From: Planctomycetaceae bacterium
GTDB lineage: Bacteria; Planctomycetota; UBA1135; GCA-002686595
Direction: 5' to 3'
NCBI GenBank assembly: GCA_016125265.1
Contig: WGMC01000013.1
Span: forward strand, 62,001-126,000
DNA: 64,000 nucleotides
Shown: one piece after another, positions 45,481-57,035 of the stretch
Numbering within the stretch: the first letter of the stretch is position 1
Layout: each line of letters opens with the position of its first letter
Position numbers and translations under genes: made by a program
Notes under the pieces: generated by a model
The model's input: only the letters and a program-made list of their open reading frames with translations
Databases searched by the model: none
Told to the model about the DNA's origin: nothing

Positions 45481-45486
45481 CTACAG
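45214..45486. repeat. Dispersed G+C inverted-repeat element, copy 3
   Basis: Module one, CGGGTGCGCGGGCCTCTTGG, begins at 45214; module two, CTGTAGGGGCGCGGCC, begins at 45265 and ends in CCCAAGGGG near 45298. An inverted module one is at 45331-45357, and an inverted module two (CCCCTTGGGCGCGG to CCCCTACAG) at 45453-45486. The 40-base join of the two modules is shared with copy 1. The far end overlaps the stop codon of the exonuclease gene at 45481-45483. Confidence 0.85.
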
Positions 45487-46767
45487 ATCGGGGGCGCGGC
45501 GGGCTGCGCGCGCTTGGGCGGCTTCGGCTTGGGCCTTCAGGGTTTCGAGTTCGGCGTAGATCATGGTGCCCACCGCGCGGCGTTCTGGTGGCAGTGCGTC
45601 GATGCGGGCCATGGCGCGTTGGCACCACGCGAGGGCTTCGGTCCAGCGGCGCGCGCGGGCGTAGTGGTGGGCCAGGCTGCGCGCGCGGGTGATCGGGGGG
45701 CCCGTCAGAGGTGCGCCGGCGGGGTCGCACTCCGTCAATGTGCAGCCCAGGTGCGCGGCGAGCGCGGCCAGCGAGAGCACGTCCAGGCGGTTGTGTTCGA
45801 AGACCTCCTCCAGGCGGTGTGGGCGGCCGGCCAGGTAGTCGAACCACGCGGCCGGGGCTTGGCTGCCGGGCAGGTCGTTGTGCCGCGCGAAGCCGAGCAG
45901 TTCGCGCTCCATCGTCGCGAGGCGTCCGTCGGCCATCGCCTTGGCGTAGAGGCGGCGCAGCGGGTGGTAGAGGTCGAGGTGCAGGCACTCCGCGAACGGC
46001 GGCGCGATGCCGTGCAGACGCATCTTGTCCTCGAGGCGGTGGCGGTCGAAGGACTTGCCGAAGAACGTGACGAGGGCGCCGGCGGCCGCGACCCGGCGCG
46101 CCACGTCGACGAGCAGGGCGCGCTCTTCACTGGGGTGCTCGAGGAAACCCTGCCAGAGCACGAAGCTCCAGACGCCGTCGTCGCCGTGCTCGAACCGGCC
46201 GAGGGCCACGAGGAATGGCCACGTGCCCGCGCCGCCCGAGAGGCCCGTCGTTTCGATGTCGAGGTACAGCGCGCGCGCCGGATCCAAACCGGCGAGTTTC
46301 GGGTCCCGCGCAAGGTCCGCCAGGATGGTTGGCGCCGCGAGCAGCGCGCGCTCCAGCGGCCACTCGCCGTGCGGGTCCTGGCAACCGTGGTGCACGATGC
46401 GCTCGGCAAAACCCCCGCACGGGGAGCGCTCCAGGGGCTCAGGCCGTCCCGCACGCGGGGCGGGCCTCGTCGAAAGATGCGGATCGGCCCAGTCGGACGT
46501 TTTGTGCGTCGCTCGCGAAGTTTCGGCGTGGCCCGACGATGCCGCACGCCCCTTCGCGCGCAGTTTGGCGCCGAGCCAGATGGGCATCGCAGCGCGGGCT
46601 GCGGGCGCACTTTGCAGTGGGGTGTGGGTTTGCGCTGCAGCGGACTCCCCCACCGAACTCGGCTCCGCGGGTGCGGCCGCGGGCGGCTGCGTCGGCTCGG
46701 TGTCGGCCGGTCGGGCCTCGCGGCGCAGGCGGGCCAGGCGCGCGCGGAAACTTTCCGGGGCGCTCAA
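45481..46767 (-). CDS. mrfB: MrfB/YprB-like DEDDh exonuclease
   Basis: 428 residues from a TTG at 46767, which overlaps the helicase stop (TTGA); no ATG start would keep the conserved N-terminus. After a ~125-residue poorly conserved, Pro/Ala-rich part comes the RNase H-like exonuclease domain: Asp170 and Glu172 in LYLDIETTGL, Asp241 in FGKSFDRHRL, and His325 plus Asp329 in EHNRLDVLSL, a full DEDDh set. The C-terminal ~80 residues are helical, TPR-like (HHYARARRWTEALAWCQRAM), as in YprB. Bacillus MrfB is a 3'-5' exonuclease that acts with the MrfA helicase in repair of mitomycin-type lesions. Neighbour and coupling support this identity. Confidence 0.88.
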   Translation of the reverse strand: MSAPESFRARLARLRREARPADTEPTQPPAAAPAEPSSVGESAAAQTHTPLQSAPAARAAMPIWLGAKLRAKGRAASSGHAETSRATHKTSDWADPHLSTRPAPRAGRPEPLERSPCGGFAERIVHHGCQDPHGEWPLERALLAAPTILADLARDPKLAGLDPARALYLDIETTGLSGGAGTWPFLVALGRFEHGDDGVWSFVLWQGFLEHPSEERALLVDVARRVAAAGALVTFFGKSFDRHRLEDKMRLHGIAPPFAECLHLDLYHPLRRLYAKAMADGRLATMERELLGFARHNDLPGSQAPAAWFDYLAGRPHRLEEVFEHNRLDVLSLAALAAHLGCTLTECDPAGAPLTGPPITRARSLAHHYARARRWTEALAWCQRAMARIDALPPERRAVGTMIYAELETLKAQAEAAQARAARRAPDL

Positions 46768-49322
46768 ACGGGAGCGCCCCCGGCTTCGAACTCGTGTTCT
46801 TCCAGTTCCACGGGTTTCGGAGCGCCGCCCGCCAGAAGGTGCGTCAGGATCGCTTTCACGAGCTCCTTGCCGCGCGGTCCCACCTCCTCCAGCGGCCCCA
46901 CACACGCCGGGCAACCGCGCAGGCACGCGCAGCCTTCGACCACTTCCATCGCCGCGCCGAAGAGCTCGCGCGCGGCACCGAACAACAGCGTCGACAAGCC
47001 CACGCCGCCTTGGACGCGGTCGTAGAGGTACAGGGTCGGGCGGTCGAAGTGCGGCGCGCGGATGCGCGAGGAGAGGCCGAGGTCCGCGGGTTGGCAGCGC
47101 ACGAAGAGCGGCGCCACTCGACGGAGCAGCGACGCAAACGCACCAAACGCCGCGCCGCCCTCGGCTTCGAAGAGGCCGAGGTCCGCGGCGGTTTCGTTGG
47201 AGAGCGAGAGCAAAAACGACTCCGTATCCAACTCCTCGGGCGGCAGGTGGATGTCTTCCGAACCCACGTTCTCGCGTGTGTAGAAGCGGATCTTCTTGTA
47301 CTGGGTGGCGACGGTGTTGACGTGCACCTCGCCGCGCCAGATCGAGAAGTCCTCGGGCTCCGCCAAACGCGGGCGGACGGCGCGCTCTTCGAGCCGCAGC
47401 ACCCGCACTTCCGTATCGGCCTGCGCCTCGGTGAAGTAGTCGCTTTCGACCGAACGCGCGTAGGCGCGGCGGTTCTTGTAGTCGAACCACTCGATCTTCC
47501 AGGTCACACCTTCGACCTGGTAGATGGCGCCGTCGTGCACCGTCGTGATCGACGCCTCGCGGTCCACTTCGCCCAACGCCTTGCCGGTCGCCTTGTCCAG
47601 GACGAGCACGTTGTCCGGCTCGCCACCCGCCAGCGACACGTTCTGCGCCGGGTAGGTGTCGGCCATCCAGTACCAGGTCCCGTCGCGCTCGTGCAAGAGG
47701 CCCGCCTCGTGGGAGAGGTAGTCGAGAATCTCCGGCACGTGGGGCGCGGAACCGAAGGCCTCACCCTTGGGCGCGGTGCCGTCCTCGGCGAAGTCCTTCG
47801 CGTGGAAGGGCAGCTCGAACGCCGCGCACTTGAGCTGCTCGCTGAGCAGCACCAGGTTGTCCGCGTCGAGGCCGAGCCGCTCGCGCGCGCCCTCGAAGAG
47901 GTGCTCGGGGTGGTGCGCCAGATATTGGTCGATGGGATCGGAGCGCGCGATCATCACCACCAAACTGGTGTCCCCGCGCCGGCCCACTCGACCCGCGCGC
48001 TGCCAGAACGAGGCCTGGGTGCCGGGGTAACCGACCAGCACCGCGACGTCCAATCGGCCGATGTCGATGCCCAGCTCGAGCGCGTTGGTGGTCACCACCA
48101 CCTTCACACTGCCGTCGCGCAGGCCCGCTTCCACCTCGCGTCGCAGGAGCGGCAAGTACCCGCCCCGGTACCCGCGCACTTCTTCGGGTTTGAGGCCGTA
48201 CCGCGACGCGCCCTCCTTCAGATACCGCGTCAGCACCTCGACGGACGTGCGCCGGTTGCAGAAGAAGATCGTCTGGTGCGCCGGGCCGCAGAGCACGTCG
48301 GCCAAATGCCGCGCCTCTTCCAGCGCACTGGCGCGCAGGCCCGCGATCGCGTCCAAGAGCGGCGGTTCGTACACACCGAAAATGCGTTTGCCCGCGGCGG
48401 AACCGTCGTCCTCCACCACTTCCACACCGCGGCCGATCAACGCGCGCCCGTGGGCGGCGGGCTCGCGCAGCGTCGCGGACGAAAGCAAGAACTTCGGGTC
48501 CGCGCCGTAGTAGTGCGCGATGCGCAGGAGGCGCCGCAGCACGTTCGCCACACTGGAGCCGAACACCCCGGACATGGTGTGCACCTCGTCGATGACGATG
48601 TAGCGCAGCTCGCGGAACAGATCCGCCCACTTGGCGTGGTTCGGCAGGATCCCCGAATGCAGCATCCACGGGTTCGTCAGCACCACGTGGCCGCGCTCGC
48701 GCAGGGTGCGGCGCACCGACGGCGGTGTGTCGCCGTCGTAGGTGAACGAATGCAGGCCGCCGAGCTCCGGCGCCAACTCGACGAGCCGTTCGAGCAGCGC
48801 GTTGAGGCCCGTCGATTGGTCCTGGGAGAGGGCCTTCGTCGGGAACATCCAAATCGCACGCGCGCGGCCACCGCTCTCGAGCAGCGACTGCATCACGGGC
48901 AACGTGTACGCGAGTGTCTTGCCCGACGCGGTCGGCGTCGCGACGAGCACATCGCGGCCGCCGAGGGCCAGTTCCACGGCCTGCGCCTGGTGCAAAAAGA
49001 GCTGCTCGCGCCCCTTCTCCTTCAGGATCTGCGCGAGACGCGGGTCGAGCGCATCGGGGAACGGCGCAAACCGCGCGTCCCGCGGCGGCTCCTCGCGCCA
49101 CGAGATCACCTTGGGCCCGAGTTCCGCGTGGTCCTTCAGCGCCCTCGCGACCGCGTCCGCGCCCACCGCGCGGCGCAGGCGCCGGCGCCCGCCCCGGGCC
49201 GGACTGGGCCCGCCCTCGGGCCAGGGATCGGAGGGCGTCCCGGCGGCGCGCGGGGCATCCGGACTGCGGGAGGGCGGCCGACCGAAGGCCTCGTCGGGGT
49301 GCTGGCTGGGGTCGAATCGCAT
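46764..49322 (-). CDS. mrfA: MrfA/YprA-like DExH helicase (DUF1998)
   Basis: 852 residues. Walker A TASGKT at 131-136, DEVH at 244-247, LLSSATLREP and QRAGRVGRRGDTS as motifs III and VI, with the family's VVTTNALELGIDIGRLDVAV. The C-terminal DUF1998 region carries the four-cysteine site CACLRGCPAC (Cys798, 800, 804 and 807), expected to bind zinc. Bacillus MrfA is a 3'-5' DNA helicase needed for excision-type repair of mitomycin C damage independent of UvrABC. A Pro/Arg-rich N-terminus (~50 residues) is extra. It is coupled to the exonuclease gene by TTGA, so the pair is likely one functional unit. Confidence 0.92.
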   Translation of the reverse strand: MRFDPSQHPDEAFGRPPSRSPDAPRAAGTPSDPWPEGGPSPARGGRRRLRRAVGADAVARALKDHAELGPKVISWREEPPRDARFAPFPDALDPRLAQILKEKGREQLFLHQAQAVELALGGRDVLVATPTASGKTLAYTLPVMQSLLESGGRARAIWMFPTKALSQDQSTGLNALLERLVELAPELGGLHSFTYDGDTPPSVRRTLRERGHVVLTNPWMLHSGILPNHAKWADLFRELRYIVIDEVHTMSGVFGSSVANVLRRLLRIAHYYGADPKFLLSSATLREPAAHGRALIGRGVEVVEDDGSAAGKRIFGVYEPPLLDAIAGLRASALEEARHLADVLCGPAHQTIFFCNRRTSVEVLTRYLKEGASRYGLKPEEVRGYRGGYLPLLRREVEAGLRDGSVKVVVTTNALELGIDIGRLDVAVLVGYPGTQASFWQRAGRVGRRGDTSLVVMIARSDPIDQYLAHHPEHLFEGARERLGLDADNLVLLSEQLKCAAFELPFHAKDFAEDGTAPKGEAFGSAPHVPEILDYLSHEAGLLHERDGTWYWMADTYPAQNVSLAGGEPDNVLVLDKATGKALGEVDREASITTVHDGAIYQVEGVTWKIEWFDYKNRRAYARSVESDYFTEAQADTEVRVLRLEERAVRPRLAEPEDFSIWRGEVHVNTVATQYKKIRFYTRENVGSEDIHLPPEELDTESFLLSLSNETAADLGLFEAEGGAAFGAFASLLRRVAPLFVRCQPADLGLSSRIRAPHFDRPTLYLYDRVQGGVGLSTLLFGAARELFGAAMEVVEGCACLRGCPACVGPLEEVGPRGKELVKAILTHLLAGGAPKPVELEEHEFEAGGAPV

Positions 49323-49490
49323 GGGAAATCGGGGCCCGACGCCACCGCGGCGTTCTGGACACGTTCGGGTCCACGCTAGCGCCCGCCGCCCGGGCGAGGC
49401 AAGTGCGGCCCAGGGAGACCGCCGTAGGACGGGACGGTTTCCCGCCGCGGGTGCCCATTCCCTCCGACAGATCGCCCCGGGCCGCGCGGA

Positions 49491-51341
49491 TCAGCGCACG
49501 TCCAGCAACTCGCGCAGCCGCTCGTACCCCGCCGGCGCCACCCGGGCGAGGGTGCCGTCGATGCGCACGAAGACCCCCTCGGGGTCCAGGTCCGGGGCCC
49601 GCCCCAACTGGTAGCGCGCCGATGTACCGTCCGCGGCAATCAGCTCGACGTCGACGGTCTCGACCAGGCCGCGCTCGCCCAGCTCCGACGCGGTGTGCAT
49701 GCGCTCGGCGCGCACGCGCAGCAACGCGTCGACGATCAGCGCGAAGCGTTTGTCCTCGAGCTCGGCACCGACCGCGGTCCAGTGGCCCTTCTGTGGATCG
49801 CGCACCCAGTGGCGTGTGCGGCCGAGGCCACTCGCGCGCACTTCGCTCTGGCGCAGTTCGTCGAGGTTCAGGAGCTCTAGGGACAGCAGTCGGCTGGGAT
49901 CGGGCAGGAGCCGCCCGAGGTCCTCCTCCGCGAGCAGTCCGAAGGCCACTTCGCCGAGGCGCCGGTACGGACGACCACGCACGCCGCCGATCTCGACAGG
50001 CGCCGCGAACTCGCCGCCGAGCACCAGTTCGCCGTCCGGCCCGTCCACACGCACCTCGAGACGCCCCACCACGCCACCCGCCCCGGGGTCCACCGCCGGT
50101 CCCGCACCCTGGGGCGTGAGCCACGGGAAGCCCAGCAGTTCGAGCCGCTCGAGTGCCGTGAAGAGGTCCCCCACCGTCGCCGCGTCCGCGGGCCGTCCGC
50201 CGCCCTCGCTGGGCACGAGCCACTGCCCGAACGGACGCACCAGCTCTATCCGTCGGCCGTCGAGCTCCACGGTCACGGCGCGGGCCTGGGTGCGGTCGAA
50301 ACGCACCAGTTGGTGGTCGACCAGGTGCTCGAGCGGCGACGCGAGGAGCCTGACATCGAGTCCGTCGAGGCGCATCACGTGGCTGCGCCCCTCCAACTGC
50401 ACGAGCCAATCCAGGTCGTCGAACTCAGGGATCGGCTCGTCCGGCGCGAGTTGGCGGTGCCCCACCCGGTACGAAAAACTGTCCCCTCCGCCCAACTCGA
50501 AGGTCAGCTCGAACTGCGGCGGATCCAGTCCCAGGCTCTTCGTCTCGTCGGGGCTGTCGTCGTAGAAGCCCCGGGCCCGCAACTGGGTGAGCGCGCGCAG
50601 CAAAAGCCCGAGGGCCTGGGGATCCAACCTCACACGCACCGGGTCCGAGCTGTACCAGCCGTCCGTTTCCGCTTCGGCGCGGACGTCCAACGGCCAGGGC
50701 GGGGGCGCCTCCGTTTCCCCCGCCTCGCCGTCCTGCGGCAGTTGCAGCGCGCCGCGGCGCTCGAGCGCCGTGACCTGGTTCCACTGGGCATGCACGAGGC
50801 GCCGGTCGCGAAACTCGTGCACGGGCAGCTCGAGCAGCGCCATCGGCGCGCGCGAGGTGCGCACCAGCGTGCCCGCACCCGGGTCGCCGACCAGCGCGAA
50901 CATGCGCTGGGGGCCGATGTCGTTCGCGCCAAAGGCGATGCGATGGCGCCGCTCGCTGCCGTCCAGGCGCCGCTCCAAGAACTCGAGGGTCGCCTTGGGC
51001 GGGCTGAGCCCCGCGTCCTCCGGTTCGAGGTCGGGCGCCGGCACGCCGCGGCCGTGTTGGGCGATCTCGAGGAGCTGGCGCACCACGCCGTCGTCCGCGC
51101 GCCATTCGAGCGGCTCGACCAACCACCACACACCCTGCTCGTCCCGCTCCATGCGCACTTCCTGGCGCGCAGCGGTGTTCTCGGTGCGGATGCCCGCGAC
51201 CCGGGCCACGTCGAGGTTCGGACAGAGGGCCATCTCGGAGCCCTCCGCGAGCGGATCGTCGCCGCGCTCGGAACGCCACCACGCGAGCCCCGCCAAGAGC
51301 GCGACGGCGAGCACCAGAAGGATCAGTTTGCCCTTGTGCAT
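49491..51341 (-). CDS. DUF4340 protein of a Gld-like ABC cassette
   Basis: 616 residues. One N-terminal membrane helix (LILLVLAVALLAGLAWW) is followed by a large extracytoplasmic domain with tandem DUF4340-type units (VWWLVEPLEWRADDGVVRQL, and a second W-L-V-P-S block near 415). It begins 5 bases after the GldG-like gene and ends the four-gene cassette. DUF4340 proteins commonly follow GldG-type proteins and ABC-2 permeases, and probably form a periplasmic part of the same complex. Function unknown. Confidence 0.8.
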   Translation of the reverse strand: MHKGKLILLVLAVALLAGLAWWRSERGDDPLAEGSEMALCPNLDVARVAGIRTENTAARQEVRMERDEQGVWWLVEPLEWRADDGVVRQLLEIAQHGRGVPAPDLEPEDAGLSPPKATLEFLERRLDGSERRHRIAFGANDIGPQRMFALVGDPGAGTLVRTSRAPMALLELPVHEFRDRRLVHAQWNQVTALERRGALQLPQDGEAGETEAPPPWPLDVRAEAETDGWYSSDPVRVRLDPQALGLLLRALTQLRARGFYDDSPDETKSLGLDPPQFELTFELGGGDSFSYRVGHRQLAPDEPIPEFDDLDWLVQLEGRSHVMRLDGLDVRLLASPLEHLVDHQLVRFDRTQARAVTVELDGRRIELVRPFGQWLVPSEGGGRPADAATVGDLFTALERLELLGFPWLTPQGAGPAVDPGAGGVVGRLEVRVDGPDGELVLGGEFAAPVEIGGVRGRPYRRLGEVAFGLLAEEDLGRLLPDPSRLLSLELLNLDELRQSEVRASGLGRTRHWVRDPQKGHWTAVGAELEDKRFALIVDALLRVRAERMHTASELGERGLVETVDVELIAADGTSARYQLGRAPDLDPEGVFVRIDGTLARVAPAGYERLRELLDVR

Positions 51342-51346
51342 CGGAA

Positions 51347-52864
51347 CTAACGGCGCCGCAGGAAGAACAGGAGCACGCCGCCGAGCAAGGCTCCGACGGG
51401 CAGGTACCAGATGGCCGTGCGCTCGGCCCAAAGGCGTTCCGGGCCGCGCTCCAAGTCGATCACCGAGCGGAACGGATCGCGCCGCGCCACACGCACCCGG
51501 AAGTCCCGTTGCGCGAGCCAATTGAACGCGTTCAGCGCGAAGTCGCGGTTGGTTTCGAACTGCTCGTTGCCCACCAGATCCAACGCGCCGAGGGCAACGA
51601 CGCGCGCGCGGGTCTCGGTCTGGGGCGACGTGCGGAACTCCGACGTCGCGGCGAGCCACACGCGGCCGCGCTCCTCGCGTTCCGCGTCGAACATCCAGTT
51701 CGGGCGGCCCTCGGGACCGCCGCTGGGCAGATCGCGCCAGCCCTCCTCGGGACCCGCGAGCAGCACCTGCACCGAGCCTTCCGGTGGCGTGCGGCCGCGC
51801 TCCAGCGCGCGGAAGAAGGCGCCGCGCAGGCGCCGCCCGCGCTCGGAAAGTGTCTGGGTGACCGGGTGCGTGCCGTTGAGCAACTCGGGACCGAGGACCA
51901 GCGCGCTGACTTCCGGGTAGCCCTCGGCGTACTGGCCGGTGCGCGGATCGACGAGTGGCACACACACGAGGCCGCGGAGGAGGCGCAGACCGTAGGGTTC
52001 GAGGAGATCGAGCGGGCTGCCCGGGCCCTCGAGGAACGGCGCACCCTGGGCGACCAGCAACCCGCCGCCCTGCACCACGAAGGCGCGGATCGCGTCGAGG
52101 GCGGCCGGCGGGAACGGTTGTTCGGGCGCCAGCACCGCCAATACCGTCGCGCCGTCGGGCACCGCGCCGTCGCGCGCGAAGTCCCATGTGCCGATCGCAA
52201 AACCCTCCGCGGAGAGTTCGCGCGCGATGTCGAGCGTCTCCGGGTCCGGCTCCCCCTGGCCGGCGGTGAACAGAACGCGGGGCTCGGCGTCGCTGGCGAC
52301 ACGACCGAGCGCTTCGACGAGGGCCTCCTCGGCGCGGAAATCGACGACGGAGGGCCCGATGCCCTGGCGCGGATCCCCCTGCGCGATGGACGCGAGGTCG
52401 CTTTCCGCGCGCAGCACCACGCGGCGCGCGCCGCTCGACACGACGATGGCGTTGTCGCGCTGGAGCCGCAGCTCGCGCGCGCGCTCCTCGCGCAGTTCCA
52501 CGCGGTCGGCGGGAATCGTGCGCACGGTGACCTTCTCGCCCGCGGTTTCGGAGACCAGGAAGAGCACCTCCTGGGTGCGCGCCTGGATCTCGTCCACGGC
52601 CGGGCCCAGGGAACCCGGCACCCGCGAGAAGAACACGTCGATCTCGACGGGCCGCGGCAACTCGCGCAGCAGCGCAGTGGTGGCGGGGTCGAGGGTGTTG
52701 CTGCTGGTCGCGGTCAGGTCGACACGCAGGCGCAGTGGGCGCCACTCGGCCAGCGAGATGCAGAGCACCGCCGCCGCGAGCGCTAGCACCACGAGCAGAG
52801 CCAACTCGGCCCCGAGGCCGAGGCGCGTCCAACGTCCGAAACTCGCCCGTCCGATCAACGCCAT
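51347..52864 (-). CDS. GldG-like ABC-type auxiliary protein
   Basis: 505 residues from the ATG at 52864, overlapping the permease stop by ten bases. N-terminal helix (LALLVVLALAAAVLCISLA), then DLTATSSNTLDPATTALLRE, the typical start of the GldG/DUF7088 region, and a middle GIFT-like domain (EPRVLFTAGQGEPD and FVVQGGGLLVAQG). A second helix near the C-terminus (IWYLPVGALLGGVLLFF) ends in R-R-R. In Flavobacteria GldA/F/G are required for gliding, but related cassettes occur in non-gliding bacteria. Confidence 0.83.
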   Translation of the reverse strand: MALIGRASFGRWTRLGLGAELALLVVLALAAAVLCISLAEWRPLRLRVDLTATSSNTLDPATTALLRELPRPVEIDVFFSRVPGSLGPAVDEIQARTQEVLFLVSETAGEKVTVRTIPADRVELREERARELRLQRDNAIVVSSGARRVVLRAESDLASIAQGDPRQGIGPSVVDFRAEEALVEALGRVASDAEPRVLFTAGQGEPDPETLDIARELSAEGFAIGTWDFARDGAVPDGATVLAVLAPEQPFPPAALDAIRAFVVQGGGLLVAQGAPFLEGPGSPLDLLEPYGLRLLRGLVCVPLVDPRTGQYAEGYPEVSALVLGPELLNGTHPVTQTLSERGRRLRGAFFRALERGRTPPEGSVQVLLAGPEEGWRDLPSGGPEGRPNWMFDAEREERGRVWLAATSEFRTSPQTETRARVVALGALDLVGNEQFETNRDFALNAFNWLAQRDFRVRVARRDPFRSVIDLERGPERLWAERTAIWYLPVGALLGGVLLFFLRRR

Positions 52865-53600
52865 CGCCGCATCTCCAGGAGCCGTGTGGCGAGGAACAGG
52901 AAGAGCGCGATCCAGGTCAGGAAAAACACGAGGTGCGCCGTGTCCAGGGCGCCGCGCAGGAACGACGCCTGGTGCCTCGCGAGCACGTCGAACTTCGAGA
53001 AAATCTCGCGCGCGGTCTCGGGCGCCAGGTATGGGTCGAGCAGCCCCAGACTGGGCAGCGCGAGCAGCACCACGCCGATGCTGAACGCGATGAAGGCCGC
53101 CAAGGCCGGGGTCGCGCTCAACGCGCTGGCGAAGAGCCCCGCGGAGCAGAACAGCGCCGAGACGACGAGCGCGCCCGCGTAGCCCCAGAGCACCTGCCCC
53201 CAGTCGACCTCCACTCCCAGGACCGCCAGCAGCACCGCATAGAGCGGCGCGGCGCACCACACCAGCGCGAAGAACAGCGTGGCGGCGCTGGCCTTGCCGA
53301 GGATCACGGCGGAATCGCGCACGGGCGCGGTCAGAAGGAACTCGAGCAAGCCGCTGCGTGCCTCCTCGCTGACCATGCGCATCGTGATCAGCGGCGGCAA
53401 CACCGCCATGAGCACCCAGAAGCCCACGCCACCGCCGAGCGCGAAGGTCAGGGCCCCCGCCGTGTCCCCGGCGAAGAGGCCGCCGAGTGCCGCCGAGTAG
53501 AAGAGTCCCTGCAGCAACAGGGCCACGGCCAAGAGGAACCACGCGAGCGGCTGCAGGAACAGGCCCGCCAGTTCGCGGCGCAGGATCGCCAGGTAACCGT

Positions 53601-53604
<4 letters not shown>
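52855..53604 (-). CDS. ABC-2 permease (GldF-like)
   Basis: 249 residues from the ATG at 53604 (ATGA with the ATPase stop). Six membrane helices; opening MNGYLAILRRELAGLFLQPL is the standard ABC-2 N-terminus, with the conserved MRMVSEEARSGLLEFLLTAP motif after helix two. Partner of the ATPase encoded upstream; probably exports or remodels a surface component together with the GldG and DUF4340 proteins. Confidence 0.9.
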
Positions 53605-54923
<1,319 letters not shown>

Positions 54924-55070
54924 GGCGGGAAGGGTAACGGACGGGCCTCTGCGCTCAAAGCAGCGAACAGTCGACTCCGGAAGCGGCGCGCGGCCTCGCG
55001 GTCCAAAAGCAGAGGGCAGGGGACTAGGCGCGCGCTGCGCCCGGTCACCTGCCCCCTCGCACGGAATCGA

Positions 55071-55089
55071 TGCGGGCCATCGGCCCGCA
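55071..55089 (-). terminator. Hairpin just after dnaK
   Basis: TGCGGGCC(ATC)GGCCCGCA, an 8-bp perfect stem with a 3-base loop, five bases beyond the dnaK stop. No T-tract. Likely transcription end or 3' stabiliser. Confidence 0.5.
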
Positions 55090-55094
55090 CGCGG

Positions 55095-57014
55095 TCAGTT
55101 CTTCACTTCGAAGTCGGCGTCGACGGGTTCGTCCCCGTCGGGCGCACCGGCGCCCTGCTTCGCACCGGCCGGGCCGCCCGTCGGGGGCGTTCCGCCGGCT
55201 TGGGCCGCCTGCTGCTGGTAGATCACCTCGCCCAGCTTCTGCGCCCGCTTTTGGAACTCCGCCAGGGCGCGCTCGATCGCCGCCTTGTCGTCGCCCTGCG
55301 CGGCCGCCTGCAGCGCGTCCTTCGCCGATTGGATCTCGGTGCGGTCCGCGTCGGAGAGTTTGTCCTTGTGCTCCTCCAGCTGACGCTCGGTCTGGTGCAC
55401 GACGGCTTCGCACTGGTTCTTGAGCTCGACCAGTTCGCGCTTCTGCTTGTCCTCTCCTGCGTGGGCCTCGGCCTCCTTGCGCATGCGTTCGATCTCGTCG
55501 TTGGTGAGACCGCTCGAGGACTCGATGCGGATCTGCTGCTTCTTGCCGGTGCCCTTGTCGACCGCCGTCACGTTGAGGATGCCGTTGGCATCGATGTCGA
55601 AGGTCACTTCGATCTGCGGCATGCCGCGCGGTGCCGGGGCGATGCCATCCAGCATGAACTTGCCGAGCGTGCGGTTGTCCTTCGCGAACTCGCGCTCGCC
55701 CTGCACGACGTGGATCTCCACACTGGGCTGGTTGTCGCTGGCCGTCGAGAAGACCTGGCTCTTCGACGTGGGGATCGTGGTGTTGCGCTCGATCAGTCGC
55801 GTCGCCACACCGCCCATCGTCTCGATGCCGAGGGAGAGCGGCGTCACGTCGAGCAACACGACGTCCGAAACCTCACCCGCGAGGATCGCACCCTGGATCG
55901 CGGCGCCGAGGGCCACCACTTCGTCCGGGTTGACACTCTTGTTGGGCTCCTTGCCGAAGAGCTCCTTGACAAGCTTCTGCACGGCGGGAATGCGCGTGGA
56001 ACCGCCCACCAGGATGATCTCGTCGATCTGCCCGGCGGAGAGACCCGCGTCCTTCATCGCCTGCTCGCAGGGCTTGCGGGTGCGCTCCACCAGCTTCTGC
56101 GTCAACTGGTCGAACTTCGCGCGCGAAAGGCTGACCGCGAGGTGTTTGGGACCCGACGCGTCCATGGTGATGAACGGCAGGTTGATCTCCGTCTGCATCG
56201 TGCTGGAGAGTTCGCACTTCGCCTTCTCGCAGGCCTCCTTGAGGCGTTGGAGCGCCATCGCGTCGCCGCGGATGTCGATGCCGGAGCTCTGCTTGAACTC
56301 GTCGGCCACGTGCTGGATCAGCGTCTCGTCAAAGTCGTCGCCGCCGAGGCGGGTGTCGCCGTTCGTGGCGAGCACTTCGAACACACCGTCGCCGATCTCC
56401 AGGATCGACACGTCGAACGTGCCGCCGCCCAAGTCGTACACCGCGACGCGCCCGGACTTCTTCTTGTCGAGACCGAAGGCCAAGGTGGCCGCCGTGGGCT
56501 CGTTGATGATGCGCACGACTTCGAGACCGGCAATGGTGCCCGCGTCCTTGGTCGCCTGGCGCTGGGAGTCGTTGAAGTACGCGGGGACCGTGATGACGGC
56601 CTTCTCGACCTTTTCGCCGAGGTGGCGCTCCGCGGCCTCCTTGAGGGCCGAGAGGATCATCGCGCTCACTTCGGGCGGCGTGTAGGACTTGTCGCCGATG
56701 GACACCTTTACGAGCTCGTCGGCACCGCCGACCAGCTTGTAGGGCACCAGCTTCTCGTCCTTGCCGACCTCCGCGTGGCGACGGCCCATGAAGCGTTTGA
56801 TCGAGAAGACGGTGCGCGTGGGGTTCGTCACCGCCTGGCGTTTGGCGGGCGCACCGACGAGGCGGCTGCCGTCGCCTGCGAATCCGACCACCGAGGGGGT
56901 CGTGCGCGCGCCTTCGATGTTGAGGATCACCTCGGGCGAACCGCCCTCCATGACGGCCACCACCGAGTTCGTGGTCCCGAGGTCGATGCCGATGATCTTG
57001 CTTTTTTTGCTCAT
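55095..57014 (-). CDS. dnaK: Chaperone DnaK (Hsp70)
   Basis: 639 residues, starting [20 protein letters not shown] at the ATG at 57014, with AAGGAG eight bases upstream. Other marks: [85 protein letters not shown], and a Gly/Ala-rich tail ending in acidic residues ([12 protein letters not shown]). An ATP-driven protein-folding chaperone of the cytoplasm. No grpE or dnaJ is adjacent, which is unusual since they often share an operon. Confidence 0.99.
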   Translation of the reverse strand: MSKKSKIIGIDLGTTNSVVAVMEGGSPEVILNIEGARTTPSVVGFAGDGSRLVGAPAKRQAVTNPTRTVFSIKRFMGRRHAEVGKDEKLVPYKLVGGADELVKVSIGDKSYTPPEVSAMILSALKEAAERHLGEKVEKAVITVPAYFNDSQRQATKDAGTIAGLEVVRIINEPTAATLAFGLDKKKSGRVAVYDLGGGTFDVSILEIGDGVFEVLATNGDTRLGGDDFDETLIQHVADEFKQSSGIDIRGDAMALQRLKEACEKAKCELSSTMQTEINLPFITMDASGPKHLAVSLSRAKFDQLTQKLVERTRKPCEQAMKDAGLSAGQIDEIILVGGSTRIPAVQKLVKELFGKEPNKSVNPDEVVALGAAIQGAILAGEVSDVVLLDVTPLSLGIETMGGVATRLIERNTTIPTSKSQVFSTASDNQPSVEIHVVQGEREFAKDNRTLGKFMLDGIAPAPRGMPQIEVTFDIDANGILNVTAVDKGTGKKQQIRIESSSGLTNDEIERMRKEAEAHAGEDKQKRELVELKNQCEAVVHQTERQLEEHKDKLSDADRTEIQSAKDALQAAAQGDDKAAIERALAEFQKRAQKLGEVIYQQQAAQAGGTPPTGGPAGAKQGAGAPDGDEPVDADFEVKN

Positions 57015-57035
57015 GGGGGTCTCCTTCGCGCCACA

